Below, piece after piece: positions 1-8,889 of a DNA stretch of 22,558 nucleotides. Below the pieces are notes generated by a model. It made no database searches, was not told the origin of the DNA, and saw only the letters and a list, made by a program, of their open reading frames with translations. A program made the position numbers and the translations under genes. Source of the DNA: Coptodactyla brooksi (Eukaryota; Arthropoda; Insecta; Coleoptera; Scarabaeidae); contig JAWQRM010000447.1 of assembly GCA_033557675.1 (NCBI GenBank), positions 1 to 22,558 on the forward strand, in the 5' to 3' direction. Position 1 is the first letter of the stretch, and the number at the start of each line of letters is the position of its first letter.

Positions 1-530
1 CTCAGATGACGATCGTTTTGATTCCGGAGTGAAATTATGGATCCATTTTTCATCCATTGTCACGTATCGACGCAAAAGTTCCGGTTTGATACGATTAAAT
101 ATCATGCTGAGCCAAACACTGCTCAGAATCATCAACACGTTGTTGTTTTTCTTCAACAGTGAGCAAACGCGGCACCCACTTTGAAGAGAGCTTTCTCATG
201 GACAAATGCTCCTGCAATATAAAGCCAACGCGTTCTTTTGATTTCTTTACGATGTCAGCTAAGTCAGGCAACTTCACTTTCCGATCATTCAAAACGATTT
301 TGTGGATTTTTTTTATGTTTTCTGGTGTTACAGCCTCATTTGGACGTCCACTACGTTCTGCATCATCGGTGTCTCTACAACCACGTTTGAAGTCAGCAAA
401 CCAACGTTTTATTGTTGTTTCTGATGAAGCGGAGTCCCCACAACACTTTTCAAGCCATTGCTTCGCTTGAACGGGTTTTTTCCATCAAGAAGCAGTGTAA
501 AATTAAAACACGAAATTGTTTTTGAGCCAT
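1..530 (-). pseudogene. mariner transposase, N-terminal half, frameshifted
   Basis: Cut-and-paste DNA transposase of the mariner family (DD34D type), which would act in the nucleus on its own terminal repeats. The start codon is at 528-530 (MAQKQFRVLILHCF). A first helix-turn-helix follows, then the linker DDAERSGRPNE. The second DNA-binding segment contains KKIHKIVLNDRKVKLPD, MRKLSSKWVPRLLT and QQRVDDSEQCL. The catalytic domain begins with VTMDEKWIHNFTPES, whose MDE carries the first catalytic Asp, close to position 1. Two frameshifts break the frame: one in the A-rich run at about 471-484 and one at about 100-110, after which the frame ends early. The later catalytic Asp residues lie outside the window. 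The motifs are unmistakable for mariner, but I do not assign a subfamily. Confidence 0.93.
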
Positions 531-632
531 TGTTTTGAAAATAACAAAAGTAGCGTCACTCAGCACAATAACTCACAAAGTAATGAACAGAATGTCATGA
601 AATTTTGACAGCTGTCTTTCGAAGGTTGGTAC
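1..632 (-). mobile_element. mariner element, 5' half (cut by the window edge)
   Basis: A Tc1/mariner-superfamily element in minus orientation. Its 5' untranslated region lies at about 531-632 (including GACAGCTGTC) and its transposase runs from 530 towards position 1. The window edge removes the 3' half. The outer boundary is estimated: sequence after about 632 reads as a different element, a non-LTR reverse transcriptase. I could not define the 5' terminal repeat exactly because the partner end is absent. The lesions in the gene show that this copy is dead. Confidence 0.85.
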
Positions 633-639
633 TAACTGA

Positions 640-1341
640 ACCTGAGGTGAATTCAACAAAACTACCGGCATCTATGTGTGATGCCCGGGACTTTTCAGCC
701 CATGTTAATAGGAGGCGTTCTACGTTGGATGGTTTGTATGAGGTCAGCGGAGTTCCGCTGGATCGCGTTCAGTTGATAAAGGACCTGGGAGTTACCTTTA
801 ATTCGGAACTATCCTTTGTTACTCACATCACAACCATTTGCAACTCGGCATCCGAAATTATGGATGGATTTTCAGAACATCTAGGGATTTTACTAATCTA
901 GTAACAATTAAGATAATGTATTTCGCCTTTATCATGAGCAAACTGGAATATGCATGCATTGTCTGGCATCGTTATCATGTATGTCATCGCCTCTGCATCG
1001 ACCGAATTCATAATAGGCTTGTTCAGTTCCTGTACTTCAAGGAAACTGGCACCTATCTTCCTAGAGGTTTTGATCTTCGCGTCATTGCAGAGGAGTTTTC
1101 GCTGGTATCGCCCTCCACAAGAAGTGTGCTGTACATTATAGGTTTTCTAGGAAAACTGCTAAAGGATAAGGTTGACTTCCCATATCTTTTTCATAAGATA
1201 CCCTTTCATGTGGCCCATTTTTCTTCTAGGACGAATCGTACTTTTTACATTCCTCCAGCTAAAACCAATCTTCTTCTCCGGGCACCGATGACAGTGATGT
1301 GCAGTCTTGGATATACGATTAATTTTGATATATTTTTATAA
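640..1341 (+). pseudogene. non-LTR retrotransposon reverse transcriptase, C-terminal part
   Basis: The 3' part of an ORF2-like protein of a jockey/CR1-type non-LTR retrotransposon. Such proteins copy element RNA at a nicked chromosomal target. The segment VPLDRVQLIKDLGVTFNSEL followed by SFVTHI is the conserved block just after the polymerase core. After one frameshift at about 855-862 the reading continues as GWIFRTSRDFTNL, then IMYFAFIMSKLEYACIVW and the tail to a stop at about 1341. The endonuclease domain and the polymerase motifs with the catalytic Asp pair are absent, as expected for a 5'-truncated copy. The mariner at 1-632 abuts it. No clear poly(A) tail or target duplication is visible. 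The clade is uncertain. Confidence 0.85.
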
Positions 1342-2530
1342 TGTAAACACTGTTTGCATTATAAACAAGTATACTAAAGACAGTGAATATTATTCTTGGC
1401 GACATCAGTGCGTGTTATTCTGTAGTAAATCTTATTCTTTAGATTACATTCTTTAGTGATAAATACATGCTTTAGCGTGAATTGGAAGCTGAAAGATTGC
1501 AAACAAGAAAGAATTAGCAAAATAATTTCTATTTCGTAAGTTTGTTGTTGGCTTTAAATAATACGTCATGTATTGATTTATATTAGTTTGATTGAAATTT
1601 TAAACTAGGCATAAATAAAATGGTTTCAAAGTACAGGGTAAAATCGCACGTCTCTGAGGCTTCTGCCACAAACAATTAGTCAAGTTGTGAACGCAAAAGG
1701 AAAAGTCCAATCAATATCATCAGTAAGCGAAACAGTCTTATTGCTGACATGGAAAAAGTTTGAATAGTTGGGATTGAAAATCAAACCAGCCAATATTTAT
1801 TCCAAAACAAGGCCCTAACCTGGTCAGTCATATTAGAAAAGTTTGAAACCCGTAGAGAAGCTTCAAACTTTTCTGCCCGTGGAGTTAGTGCGATTTAGGG
1901 AAAGAAGTACCAAAACCATATCATCAAAATGCAGTACGTATATAATACGAAAAATGCAGTAAGAATTAGCTGCAAAACTGCAGCTACTTCTTCTTGAAGA
2001 AAATGGTGATATTATTGGCAGTTTAAGTGCTATGGAAGACAATATGATTTTGTAATAACATCGTTAATTACACCAGCCCTTACGTTAAGAGAAAGTTGGT
2101 GTTGCAATCGGCTCTCTATTGTGACGTGAATATTCATTAACTCACAAATGATTATTGTAGAACTTGGGCTGACTAATTAAAGTAGTCATTTAGATAAGTA
2201 TAAACGCAGAATAAAATCTCGTTGTAATACGCCTTGTACTTGTTACAAATGACATTGCTCTAGCTGGTAATATTTTAAAAATTTCCAAATCGTTTTGGAA
2301 AATGGAGTTCAGATTTATGACTATTACAATTTTTTCCTCTAAAGATGTCGTTTTGAGAATTATTTCTTATAACGTAAATATGTATTTGCGGATATGTGTT
2401 TATGGGAGCTTTTTTTATTAACTTGTTCAGAGGAATCATTTCCGGAAATTTTCAGAGGTGGAGAGTTATGTTACAATTTGGAAATTACAATCTGTTGGCC
2501 ATTAATCATTTCTGATGTTGCTGATTCATT
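1342..2530. other. AT-rich stretch without a recognisable gene
   Basis: It follows the retrotransposon stop and may include its 3' untranslated region. Stop codons are dense on both strands. A short open stretch at about 1960-2055 on the plus strand reads ELAAKLQLLLLEENGDIIGS but is unrecognised and very short. The only clear structure is the hairpin at 1835-1874. Confidence 0.6.
1835..1874. repeat. perfect 13-bp inverted repeat (hairpin)
   Basis: AGAAAAGTTTGAA at 1835-1847 is the exact reverse complement of TTCAAACTTTTCT at 1862-1874, with a 14-nt spacer. No function is known. Confidence 0.8.
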
Positions 2531-5528
2531 TATATTTTAATATTCTATTCGGTGCGTTTTCAGGGCAGTTATTTTGTGTATCTTTTGAATTAAATATCCA
2601 TTTAATCCCAAATATACACCATTTAACTTAAAAATGTTGTTTATCAATTCATTAACAAACGTGACAGTAGATAGAATCTTCATTTCATTTAGGTCATACA
2701 CATTGCTAAATTCATTTGCAAAATGTAAATTTTTATTAATTTTATCTGTCACTAATGTCTAGATAAAGATGTAAAAATGACGTCATTAGAGACTGTTGCA
2801 CCAGGTTGTTTGCTTGATTTAATTAATTTGATGCGATAATCAAATTTTACTTTTTTAGCTTTCCAAAATATTCTGCGGTACACATTTATACAATCCATTA
2901 AGATATATTACAATTCTATTCTGATTTATAATATTATATTTATGACCTAAAGCATCATTAATTATATGTATTTGTACAGGTATTTATTAAATTATCCGCG
3001 AGGTTCGATATGTATTTTTTATAATTAGCTTATTTTATGACATTCTATTGCAATTAGGAGCTTCAGAGGTGAGGTGAGGTAATCATCTCAAAAACATTTA
3101 ACTGACAGATTTTTAATAGCGTTATTTAAATGTTTTACACATCTAGCATGTACAGATTTTCTAACCATTTTTTCTTTTCTAATACTGGCACCGATAATGA
3201 CCGGATTATATTTCGAAAAGGTAATACAAAAGCAACACTTCTGGCTTATAATAAAATGTATTAATTAGCTGAACTAGTTTCAATAATCAATGATCATCTT
3301 CAGAAGCTTTACAATTATAAAGATACTGTACAAATTAGAAATAAAGTTATACGTTCCCTCTGACCGGAAATTCGTTTACGATTTAAATGAAATAAAACGA
3401 CTTTAATTATGAAAATTACAACTCAATTAATAATATACATTAATTAATAATATAGTAGTAATTTAGTACTCCCTAATTTCATATCCCATTAGTTCAATTG
3501 ATTATATTTATCGTATTCTATGTGTAAACTAGTAAGTGTAATTTACAGGATTTGGGGCCATCGTATTACTTCATTTTATTACTTTGTATAACTCAGGAGT
3601 TCAAGGTTGTACATTTCTTTATTGAATTTTATTCTGCGAAAAAAAAATTTTTTATTTGCTTCTGAAACATGTTAATTTTTCAAAACTTTTTGTGTTTACT
3701 TTATACTTATTCTCTTTATTCACTTTTGATTGATTTTTTTTCTGCTTTTACCCAAAATTTAATAGATATATCTTTGCTGTACATCAACTTATACAATTTC
3801 AAATAATCCATATAGCACAAATAGTTAATTATATATGTATGGAATAAATAAACTTTGTTCCTAAAATTTAATAACGATATTTTCATGTACAGTGCAATAT
3901 TTTTTATTATTATATTATATTATTAAATATACTTGATGACAAAACAAACAAATATTCACTGTTAAATCACTTCTGAATTTGCTGTCATGGTAGTATAGAT
4001 GTGATTCACTGTCTCTTCGACAGATGAACACCTTCACCAGTGGTTGAAAGGCTAAAATACGTTCTCGCTCTTCCCACCTATTCGTAGTTCAGGTTATGCT
4101 GCTTTGTGATAAAAACACGAGTTTTTCTGACTTGATAACTTCCCCCTTCACTTCTTCAACATAACATTGGTTTTAGCTAGATAGAGAACCACTTTAACAC
4201 AGTAAAATTTATAAATAACGAATATTGTGCTGGTGACTTAAAGACGGGGTTATTTGCACCTATCTCCTACGAAAAAGGCTTGGAAATGGCCTGCAGAGAA
4301 GGATGGTTTGTACTACAAGTGGTGTGATATAAAAAAAACCAATCCACCAAAATTATTTAAAAGGGGGTTGTTTTCAGTTGAAATGTGCAGTTTGTTTTCC
4401 ATACATTACTTTTACTTAATTAGGATTACTTAAAAAATATATAGGGGTGGCAAGATACTTCATTCAACATCACAGATGTATATTCAAATTTAACGTTAAA
4501 TTAAATAAACATTCGTATAACCAAAATATCTCTAAGCGCTTTATTTCTGTTCCTAGGTCTTTCTTGAGCCCATTGCGTATTTTAAATGGTCCATTTCATA
4601 GAAAACGTAGCTTGGGTCTAAGTAACCTCAGCTCGGGGGTTATTGGCTTGAACAATTTAATTTTGGCTTGAACAATACTTGAAATCTTAGTAAAATATCC
4701 CAGAGGTAGTAAAAATTAGGATATCGGCAGAATTAACGATTTTAAGGCTGGTGTTTTACAATAAATGTACGGGAATGATCACTTTTTGGGCCCAAGTAGC
4801 CTCAAGTTACGGTACTTTAAATGTTTAAACCATACTTGATTTATTTAAGATATTAGGTAGTCGGTAGAAACATAAACATGTAGAGGACTAATTGTGTCAC
4901 AGCGGAAAATATTACATGCGACGTTTATTTTATTTGAAAAAGTTATCTAATAATTTAGATGAAGTAAAATCAATTATGTAATGATTTAGTCCTGGAATTG
5001 TTAAATACGTTTTATGTTTACAATGTTATTGATTCTGCATTATAGGAATAATAAGGTTTTACAATTTAACATGGTAACGTTAATAAGTATATTTCAATGC
5101 GTAATCGTTATTTGGTAAAACGAAGCAGTAATAAACCACGCCTCTCGACCAGCCGAATTATCTCGTGTGCAAAACAAATACTTCATCACTTTCGTCCAGG
5201 GATATTACTTTTATTTTCGAAAATAACTAATCTTTCTTTTATTTTAGACAATATATTTTCCTTTCGAAAGTACTTATGGGCAGTAGATTTTAAATTTTTG
5301 AATTTACCCATTTTTCATAAAATCTGTTCCTTGTTACTATAAGATATATAAGGTTTTTTTCAACATAGTGCCTTAGATTGTTTTTTTTCAAACACGGAAC
5401 TTTTTTGTGTTTATAAGCAAAAGAAATAAAAAGATTGTCATTTATGTTGTGACTACACCCTTAAAGGAATTTCAAAAATTAAAAATAAAACGGGCTATGA
5501 TGCATGCGTGGTATTGAGTGTCGCTTGA
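2531..5528. other. long AT-rich stretch, no supported gene
   Basis: No protein family is recognisable, and the short open frames here look like chance in AT-rich DNA. About 4242-4427 (plus) is open for about 60 codons without a start and includes KKAWKWPAEKDGLYYKWCD. Its composition is less AT-driven than the surroundings, but I do not recognise it. The sub-segment at 3195-3330 is listed separately. Confidence 0.5.
3195..3330 (-). mobile_element. possible 3' tail of a Penelope-like element
   Basis: On the minus strand, CTTCTGAAGATGATCATTG is followed by TTGAAACTAGTTCAG and, about 30 nt later, by ATAAGCCAGAAGTGTTGC. A 'GAAGATG...GAAAC' block followed by an AT-rich spacer resembles the 3' ends of Penelope-like elements and some other retroelements as I recall them. 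No coding sequence accompanies it. This is a resemblance only. Confidence 0.25.
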
Positions 5529-5700
5529 CCTTCAACTTGTATTCCTTTTAATTCTTATTCGTTGTCAATTGCAATTGAGTTGCGTTTGCAAACAATTATT
5601 TTCAAATGACCCCATAGATAAAAGTCAACTGGATTTAAATGGGTTATGCGCTCATGCGCATAACCCCACCATTGCGGACTGTCATCACCGATCATAAGTT
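5529..5700 (-). pseudogene. Tc1/mariner-superfamily DDE transposase, C-terminal fragment
   Basis: On the minus strand the translation contains MIGDDSPQWW, a degraded linker, then LNPVDFYLWGHLKIIV and IAIDNE, followed by a stop at 5555-5557 and ELKGIQVE. Many insect DDE transposases related to Tc3/mariner carry WIGR..P..WP.RSPDLNP.DF.LWG.LK followed by DNEEEL. The fragment matches this order and spacing. The expected RSPD block is degraded to ERITH, exactly where the hairpin at 5641-5666 sits. Upstream domains and terminal repeats were not found, so this is a short relic. The superfamily call is good and the exact family is open. Confidence 0.72.
5641..5666. repeat. perfect 11-bp hairpin with 4-nt loop
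   Basis: GGGTTATGCGC (5641-5651), loop TCAT, GCGCATAACCC (5656-5666). It is GC-richer than its surroundings and lies inside the transposase relic. Confidence 0.9.
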
Positions 5701-5933
5701 TAGGTGTTCAATATCATCTAACGCATTTGGAATATCTTTTCACCAGGTTGTCATATGATTTATCTTTAAGCTTTTATATGGGCCAATTTATTCAAAATTT
5801 ATCTTGCCGTATTAATTGTCAACCTTCCAAATAGGCATCACGTAGAGGAAACGAAAATCCATCAAAATTGGTGGAAATCCATTATTATTTATTGTAGTTA
5901 ATAACCGTTCACAATCTTTAGTGCAGAGATGCA

Positions 5934-6060
5934 AAGCTACCAGTTTCTGGTAGATATGTTGGCTAATATTGGTACCAGTCTTTTACCAGTGAATTTTTCA
6001 CATTCTGTGCTTTTTATCATTGGTACTACGAATACCGGTTGGTAATGTTCCGGTATTACT
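5934..6060. mobile_element. possible hAT-type transposon end (single terminus)
   Basis: The sequence starts with CAGAGATGCAAAGCTACCAG, and TACCAG/TGGTA and TACCGG/CCGGTA motifs recur through about 6060. Many insect hAT elements begin with CAGAGATGCAAAA and have GGTA/TACC-rich subterminal repeats. The preceding 8 bases, CTTTAGTG, would be one target-site duplication. I found no matching opposite end (TTTGCATCTCTG) and no hAT transposase in the window, so this would be a solo or truncated end. Confidence 0.4.
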
Positions 6061-7871
6061 TACTTTGTATTGATAGATGCAAAGAAATTATTTTATACAG
6101 TGTCCTATATTTTTTGATAAAAACTTATCAATATTAAAATTTATAATTTTTCGAAGCTGATCCGTTCAAAATTGTCGAAGCTTATGCTATTTGTAAACGC
6201 TGAAAATAACGTAGGCAGAAACACTTCTTGTGACAATAATAAACTGACATACTGTCAATTGTTATGTATTTTCATTGGCGTTTTGATCAGTTCTTATTTT
6301 TTCATAATATTATTACATGAGATAATATACTCAGACAATCAATTTTGCAGTAAAAAGTGACTCTAGTAGGTAATAATAGGTCGTATAGAGCTCGATAATT
6401 TGTGAACAAACAATACCATAACAAAATAAAAGGAAAATTGATTCAAGTGTCTTGTTATCTTTCTGGATAGGGAAGTATATAAAAATAAAACACCTTAGTA
6501 CATGAAGAACTGAATAATCATTTCTTGGGGCATTTAGGAGTTCTATTGTTTTTTTTTCTGTAGTACTGTACACTTATTATGCATTCTAGCACACTATCCT
6601 ACCTCATTTGCAAATAATAGTAAGTTAAATTATCCGGTACTTTTCTTAGAAGTAAGTTTTATAACATAATCAAGGAATACGTGAAAGCTAATTACTGGCA
6701 TCTGCAAGTGATGCGGTTACATCACCGTGACGGATATTTACTATGAATATTAAAATAATGCCGACGAGTGCAATAAGATTGTTTCAAAGTTGATAATAAG
6801 AGTGTCGGTTTTAAGCACTAAATTGGATGAAAGCTTTGATTGGACATGTTTGTGCACACTAGTGGGTATAATTTCAGAATCCTGTAACGGCTGTAAGGCT
6901 TCGTCTATAACTTCCTTCGTTAACTTAACTCCGTCAACATTCTCAGGTGCAGGCCTATACCCTTCCTGCTAATTTTCTTTTTGCAGAACCAGTATTATAA
7001 TTCTTGATCACGGTAAAATCGTTTTGCTACTGTTAATCTGTAATAATGTACCGCGCTGGTAATAATTAAAATGCGTTTTAAATCTTTAATTTCTGTGAAG
7101 TAGTTGGCACCATTGTCGAATTGTTTCACTATTAACCAACTTTTTTTTTTAATTTAAATAGAACATCGTGCCGTTAAAAACAAAACTTATTATCACTATT
7201 ATGTAAAATATGTCACAACAAAAATATCGTTTTCGAAAGATTTATATAGGTAAATGGTATTTAAAAGTCAAGACATGAATGTGTCAACGAGGTATGTCCT
7301 TGATATTTATTTTTTTACTTAGCGTAAATATCACGCTTGTTTCTTAATGTTTTTGTCTTACCAATTGCGTCTAACATTTGCCGGAATGGAGACGCCATTC
7401 ATTGACAAGCAATTGTTAAGTAGCGGTACATTCGTTAAAAATAACTCAATGTTTTGTTTTTTTTATGTTCAATGAATAGTGGCTATTTCCACAATACATT
7501 ATCTAATCGGTGATAAATGTTAGTGTTAGTGTATAGAATGAGTGTTTATGGTTAAGTACAGTAACGTTAACGTACAAAATTCAATTGCTGATAATGCGAG
7601 TAAAAAAGTTTATCAATTGCTGTTGACGTTAATGAGTTTTCTTATTTTTACCCGTTATATTTTCAATTTTGTTATTAATCGAACCATATAAATTTAGATT
7701 TCATGTACTCTGTCGCAATTTAAGTGTTTATACTTGGACATTTTGTTAAAAACCTACGGAGCGCAAAATAACACGATTATACAATTGCGGAATTCTGTCT
7801 TAACTGTAACTGTTCTTTTTTAACCAAATGGTTTATTTTCCGTAATTTTGGGTTGGTTTACAAACTTACTT
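6061..7871. other. AT-rich stretch, no identified gene
   Basis: It has no recognisable family apart from the coding-like minus-strand stretch at 6788-6975. Other open frames are short and AT-driven. A pyrimidine-rich CAG (TTTTCTTTTTGCAG, ending at 6986, plus) looks like a splice acceptor but has no convincing exon after it. Confidence 0.5.
6788..6975 (-). other. unrecognised coding-like stretch, about 60 codons
   Basis: The minus strand is open from just after a stop near 6974 down to about 6788. It contains EGYRPAPENVDGVKLTKEV, then IDEALQPLQDSEIIPTSV and HKHVQSKLSSNL. The balanced residue mix (P, V, D, E, Q, K) is unlike the F/L/Y/I/N/K-rich noise elsewhere, which suggests real or recently real coding sequence. 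A neighbouring frame upstream reads DFTVIKNYNTGSAKRKLAG, so the protein may extend to about 7040 across a frameshift. There is no start codon and no good splice acceptor. I do not recognise the family; it could be a transposon protein relic or a host exon. Confidence 0.3.
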
Positions 7872-8140
7872 CGTAAATTAGTCACACAATAAGTTGTTTG
7901 TGGTAAAACAAGCCATTTACGACATTTAGGGGTTGGGGTTAACTACCCTAATAAAAATTCATTCTTTCACTGCTGTTTAAATACTATGTTTGTTTTCTGC
8001 GTGACGTAAATACCTTGAAAGGATGTATAAGGGTTAGAAATTAAGGATAGAAAGTACATTTTCGCGATTATCTCGAAAACGAAACCTGTTATGGACAAAT
8101 TTTAAATATTAATTAGTATTCTTTTTTAAAAATCTCTCTA
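7872..8140. repeat. diverged direct repeat, copy A
   Basis: It begins CGTAAATTAGTCACACAATA and includes AATAAAAATTCATTCTTTC, then AGAAAGTACATTTTCGC and GAAAACGAAACCTGTTATGG. Copy B at 8524-8831 contains the same blocks in the same order. No coding sequence is visible. It is probably a non-autonomous transposon or an end of one. Confidence 0.85.
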
Positions 8141-8210
8141 TTGATGTTGTGTGGAGTAATTTCTCTTTATTTTCTTTAAACAATAAAATAGATATAAGAT
8201 ATAAAATAAA

Positions 8211-8257
8211 TATTTATTCGTTTGTATTTTGAAAACGAAAACTGTCATCGAAATATG
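8211..8257. repeat. left arm of a 46-bp inverted repeat
   Basis: It begins TATTTATTCGTTTGTATTTT and continues through GAAAACGAAAACTGTCATCG. The reverse complement of 8837-8882 matches at about 39 of 45 positions. The GAAAACGAAAACTGT core also occurs in direct copies A and B. Confidence 0.75.
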
Positions 8258-8444
8258 CAAACTGATGTTCATTTTTGAAGAGCTTTCTATTGATATATCA
8301 CATATATACCAGAAGGTTAAACGGTTTTTATTCCAAAAGCTTTTTGCAATAATTTTAAAACTACCCTATCGATTTTGGCGGCGTTAAAAATATTAGTTAT
8401 GTGTTTTTTGCTATTCTCTGCAGAGCACCCCCCGCGAAATTACG

Positions 8445-8463
8445 GAAGATATCATATATCTTC
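8445..8463. repeat. perfect 8-bp hairpin with 3-nt loop
   Basis: GAAGATAT (8445-8452), CAT, ATATCTTC (8456-8463). It lies between the direct repeat copies. Confidence 0.8.
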
Positions 8464-8523
8464 TTCCCGTAAGAATTACGTAATAAAACTGTTAGGAATT
8501 TAGAAAATACTTCGAAGAGAAAC

Positions 8524-8831
8524 CGTAAACTAGTCACACAATAAGATGTTTGTGGTAAAATATGGCATTTACGACATTTACGGCATTTATAGGGGTGATT
8601 GGGGTTAATGTCTACTATCTTAATAAAAATTCATTCTTTCGCGAGTGTTACTTGCTGATTTTGATGAAATTTAGCACAGTGTTCGTTTTCTGCGTCACGT
8701 AAAAACCTTTGAAGGGAGTTATAAGGGTTAGAAATTAGGGACAGAAAGTACATTTTCGCCAATATCTAGAAAACGAAAACTGTTGTCGAAAGATTTGAAC
8801 TATTAGTTAGTATTCCTTTCTAAAAATCTAT
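8524..8831. repeat. diverged direct repeat, copy B
   Basis: Homologue of copy A in the same orientation, 652 bp away. It begins CGTAAACTAGTCACACAATA. It is longer than A through short insertions, including TTGCTGATTTTGATGAAAT at about 8651. It ends with AGTTAGTATTCCTTTCTAAA. Confidence 0.85.
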
Positions 8832-8836
8832 GTTCC

Positions 8837-8882
8837 ACATTGCGATAATAGTTTTCATTTTCAAAATACAAGCGAATAAATA
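8837..8882. repeat. right arm of the 46-bp inverted repeat
   Basis: Partner of 8211-8257 in opposite orientation, enclosing a 672-bp segment that contains direct copy B. The enclosed unit could be a non-autonomous DNA transposon, but no clean target duplication was seen. Confidence 0.75.
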
Positions 8883-8889
8883 CTTTTTT

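Noticed and set aside
159..470. 103-codon plus-strand open frame
   Set aside because: It is the antisense of the mariner transposase, whose minus-strand motifs are unmistakable.
3280..3310. Hammerhead ribozyme core (as in some Penelope-like elements)
   Set aside because: The minus strand has CTGAAGATGA, not the required CTGATGA, and no supporting helices are evident.
4447..4671. 74-codon plus-strand open frame
   Set aside because: It has no family motif and low-information composition, and nothing in its context supports a gene.
5097..5342. 81-codon plus-strand open frame
   Set aside because: Its F/L/I/K/N-rich composition is that expected of AT-rich noise, with no motif and no splice signals.
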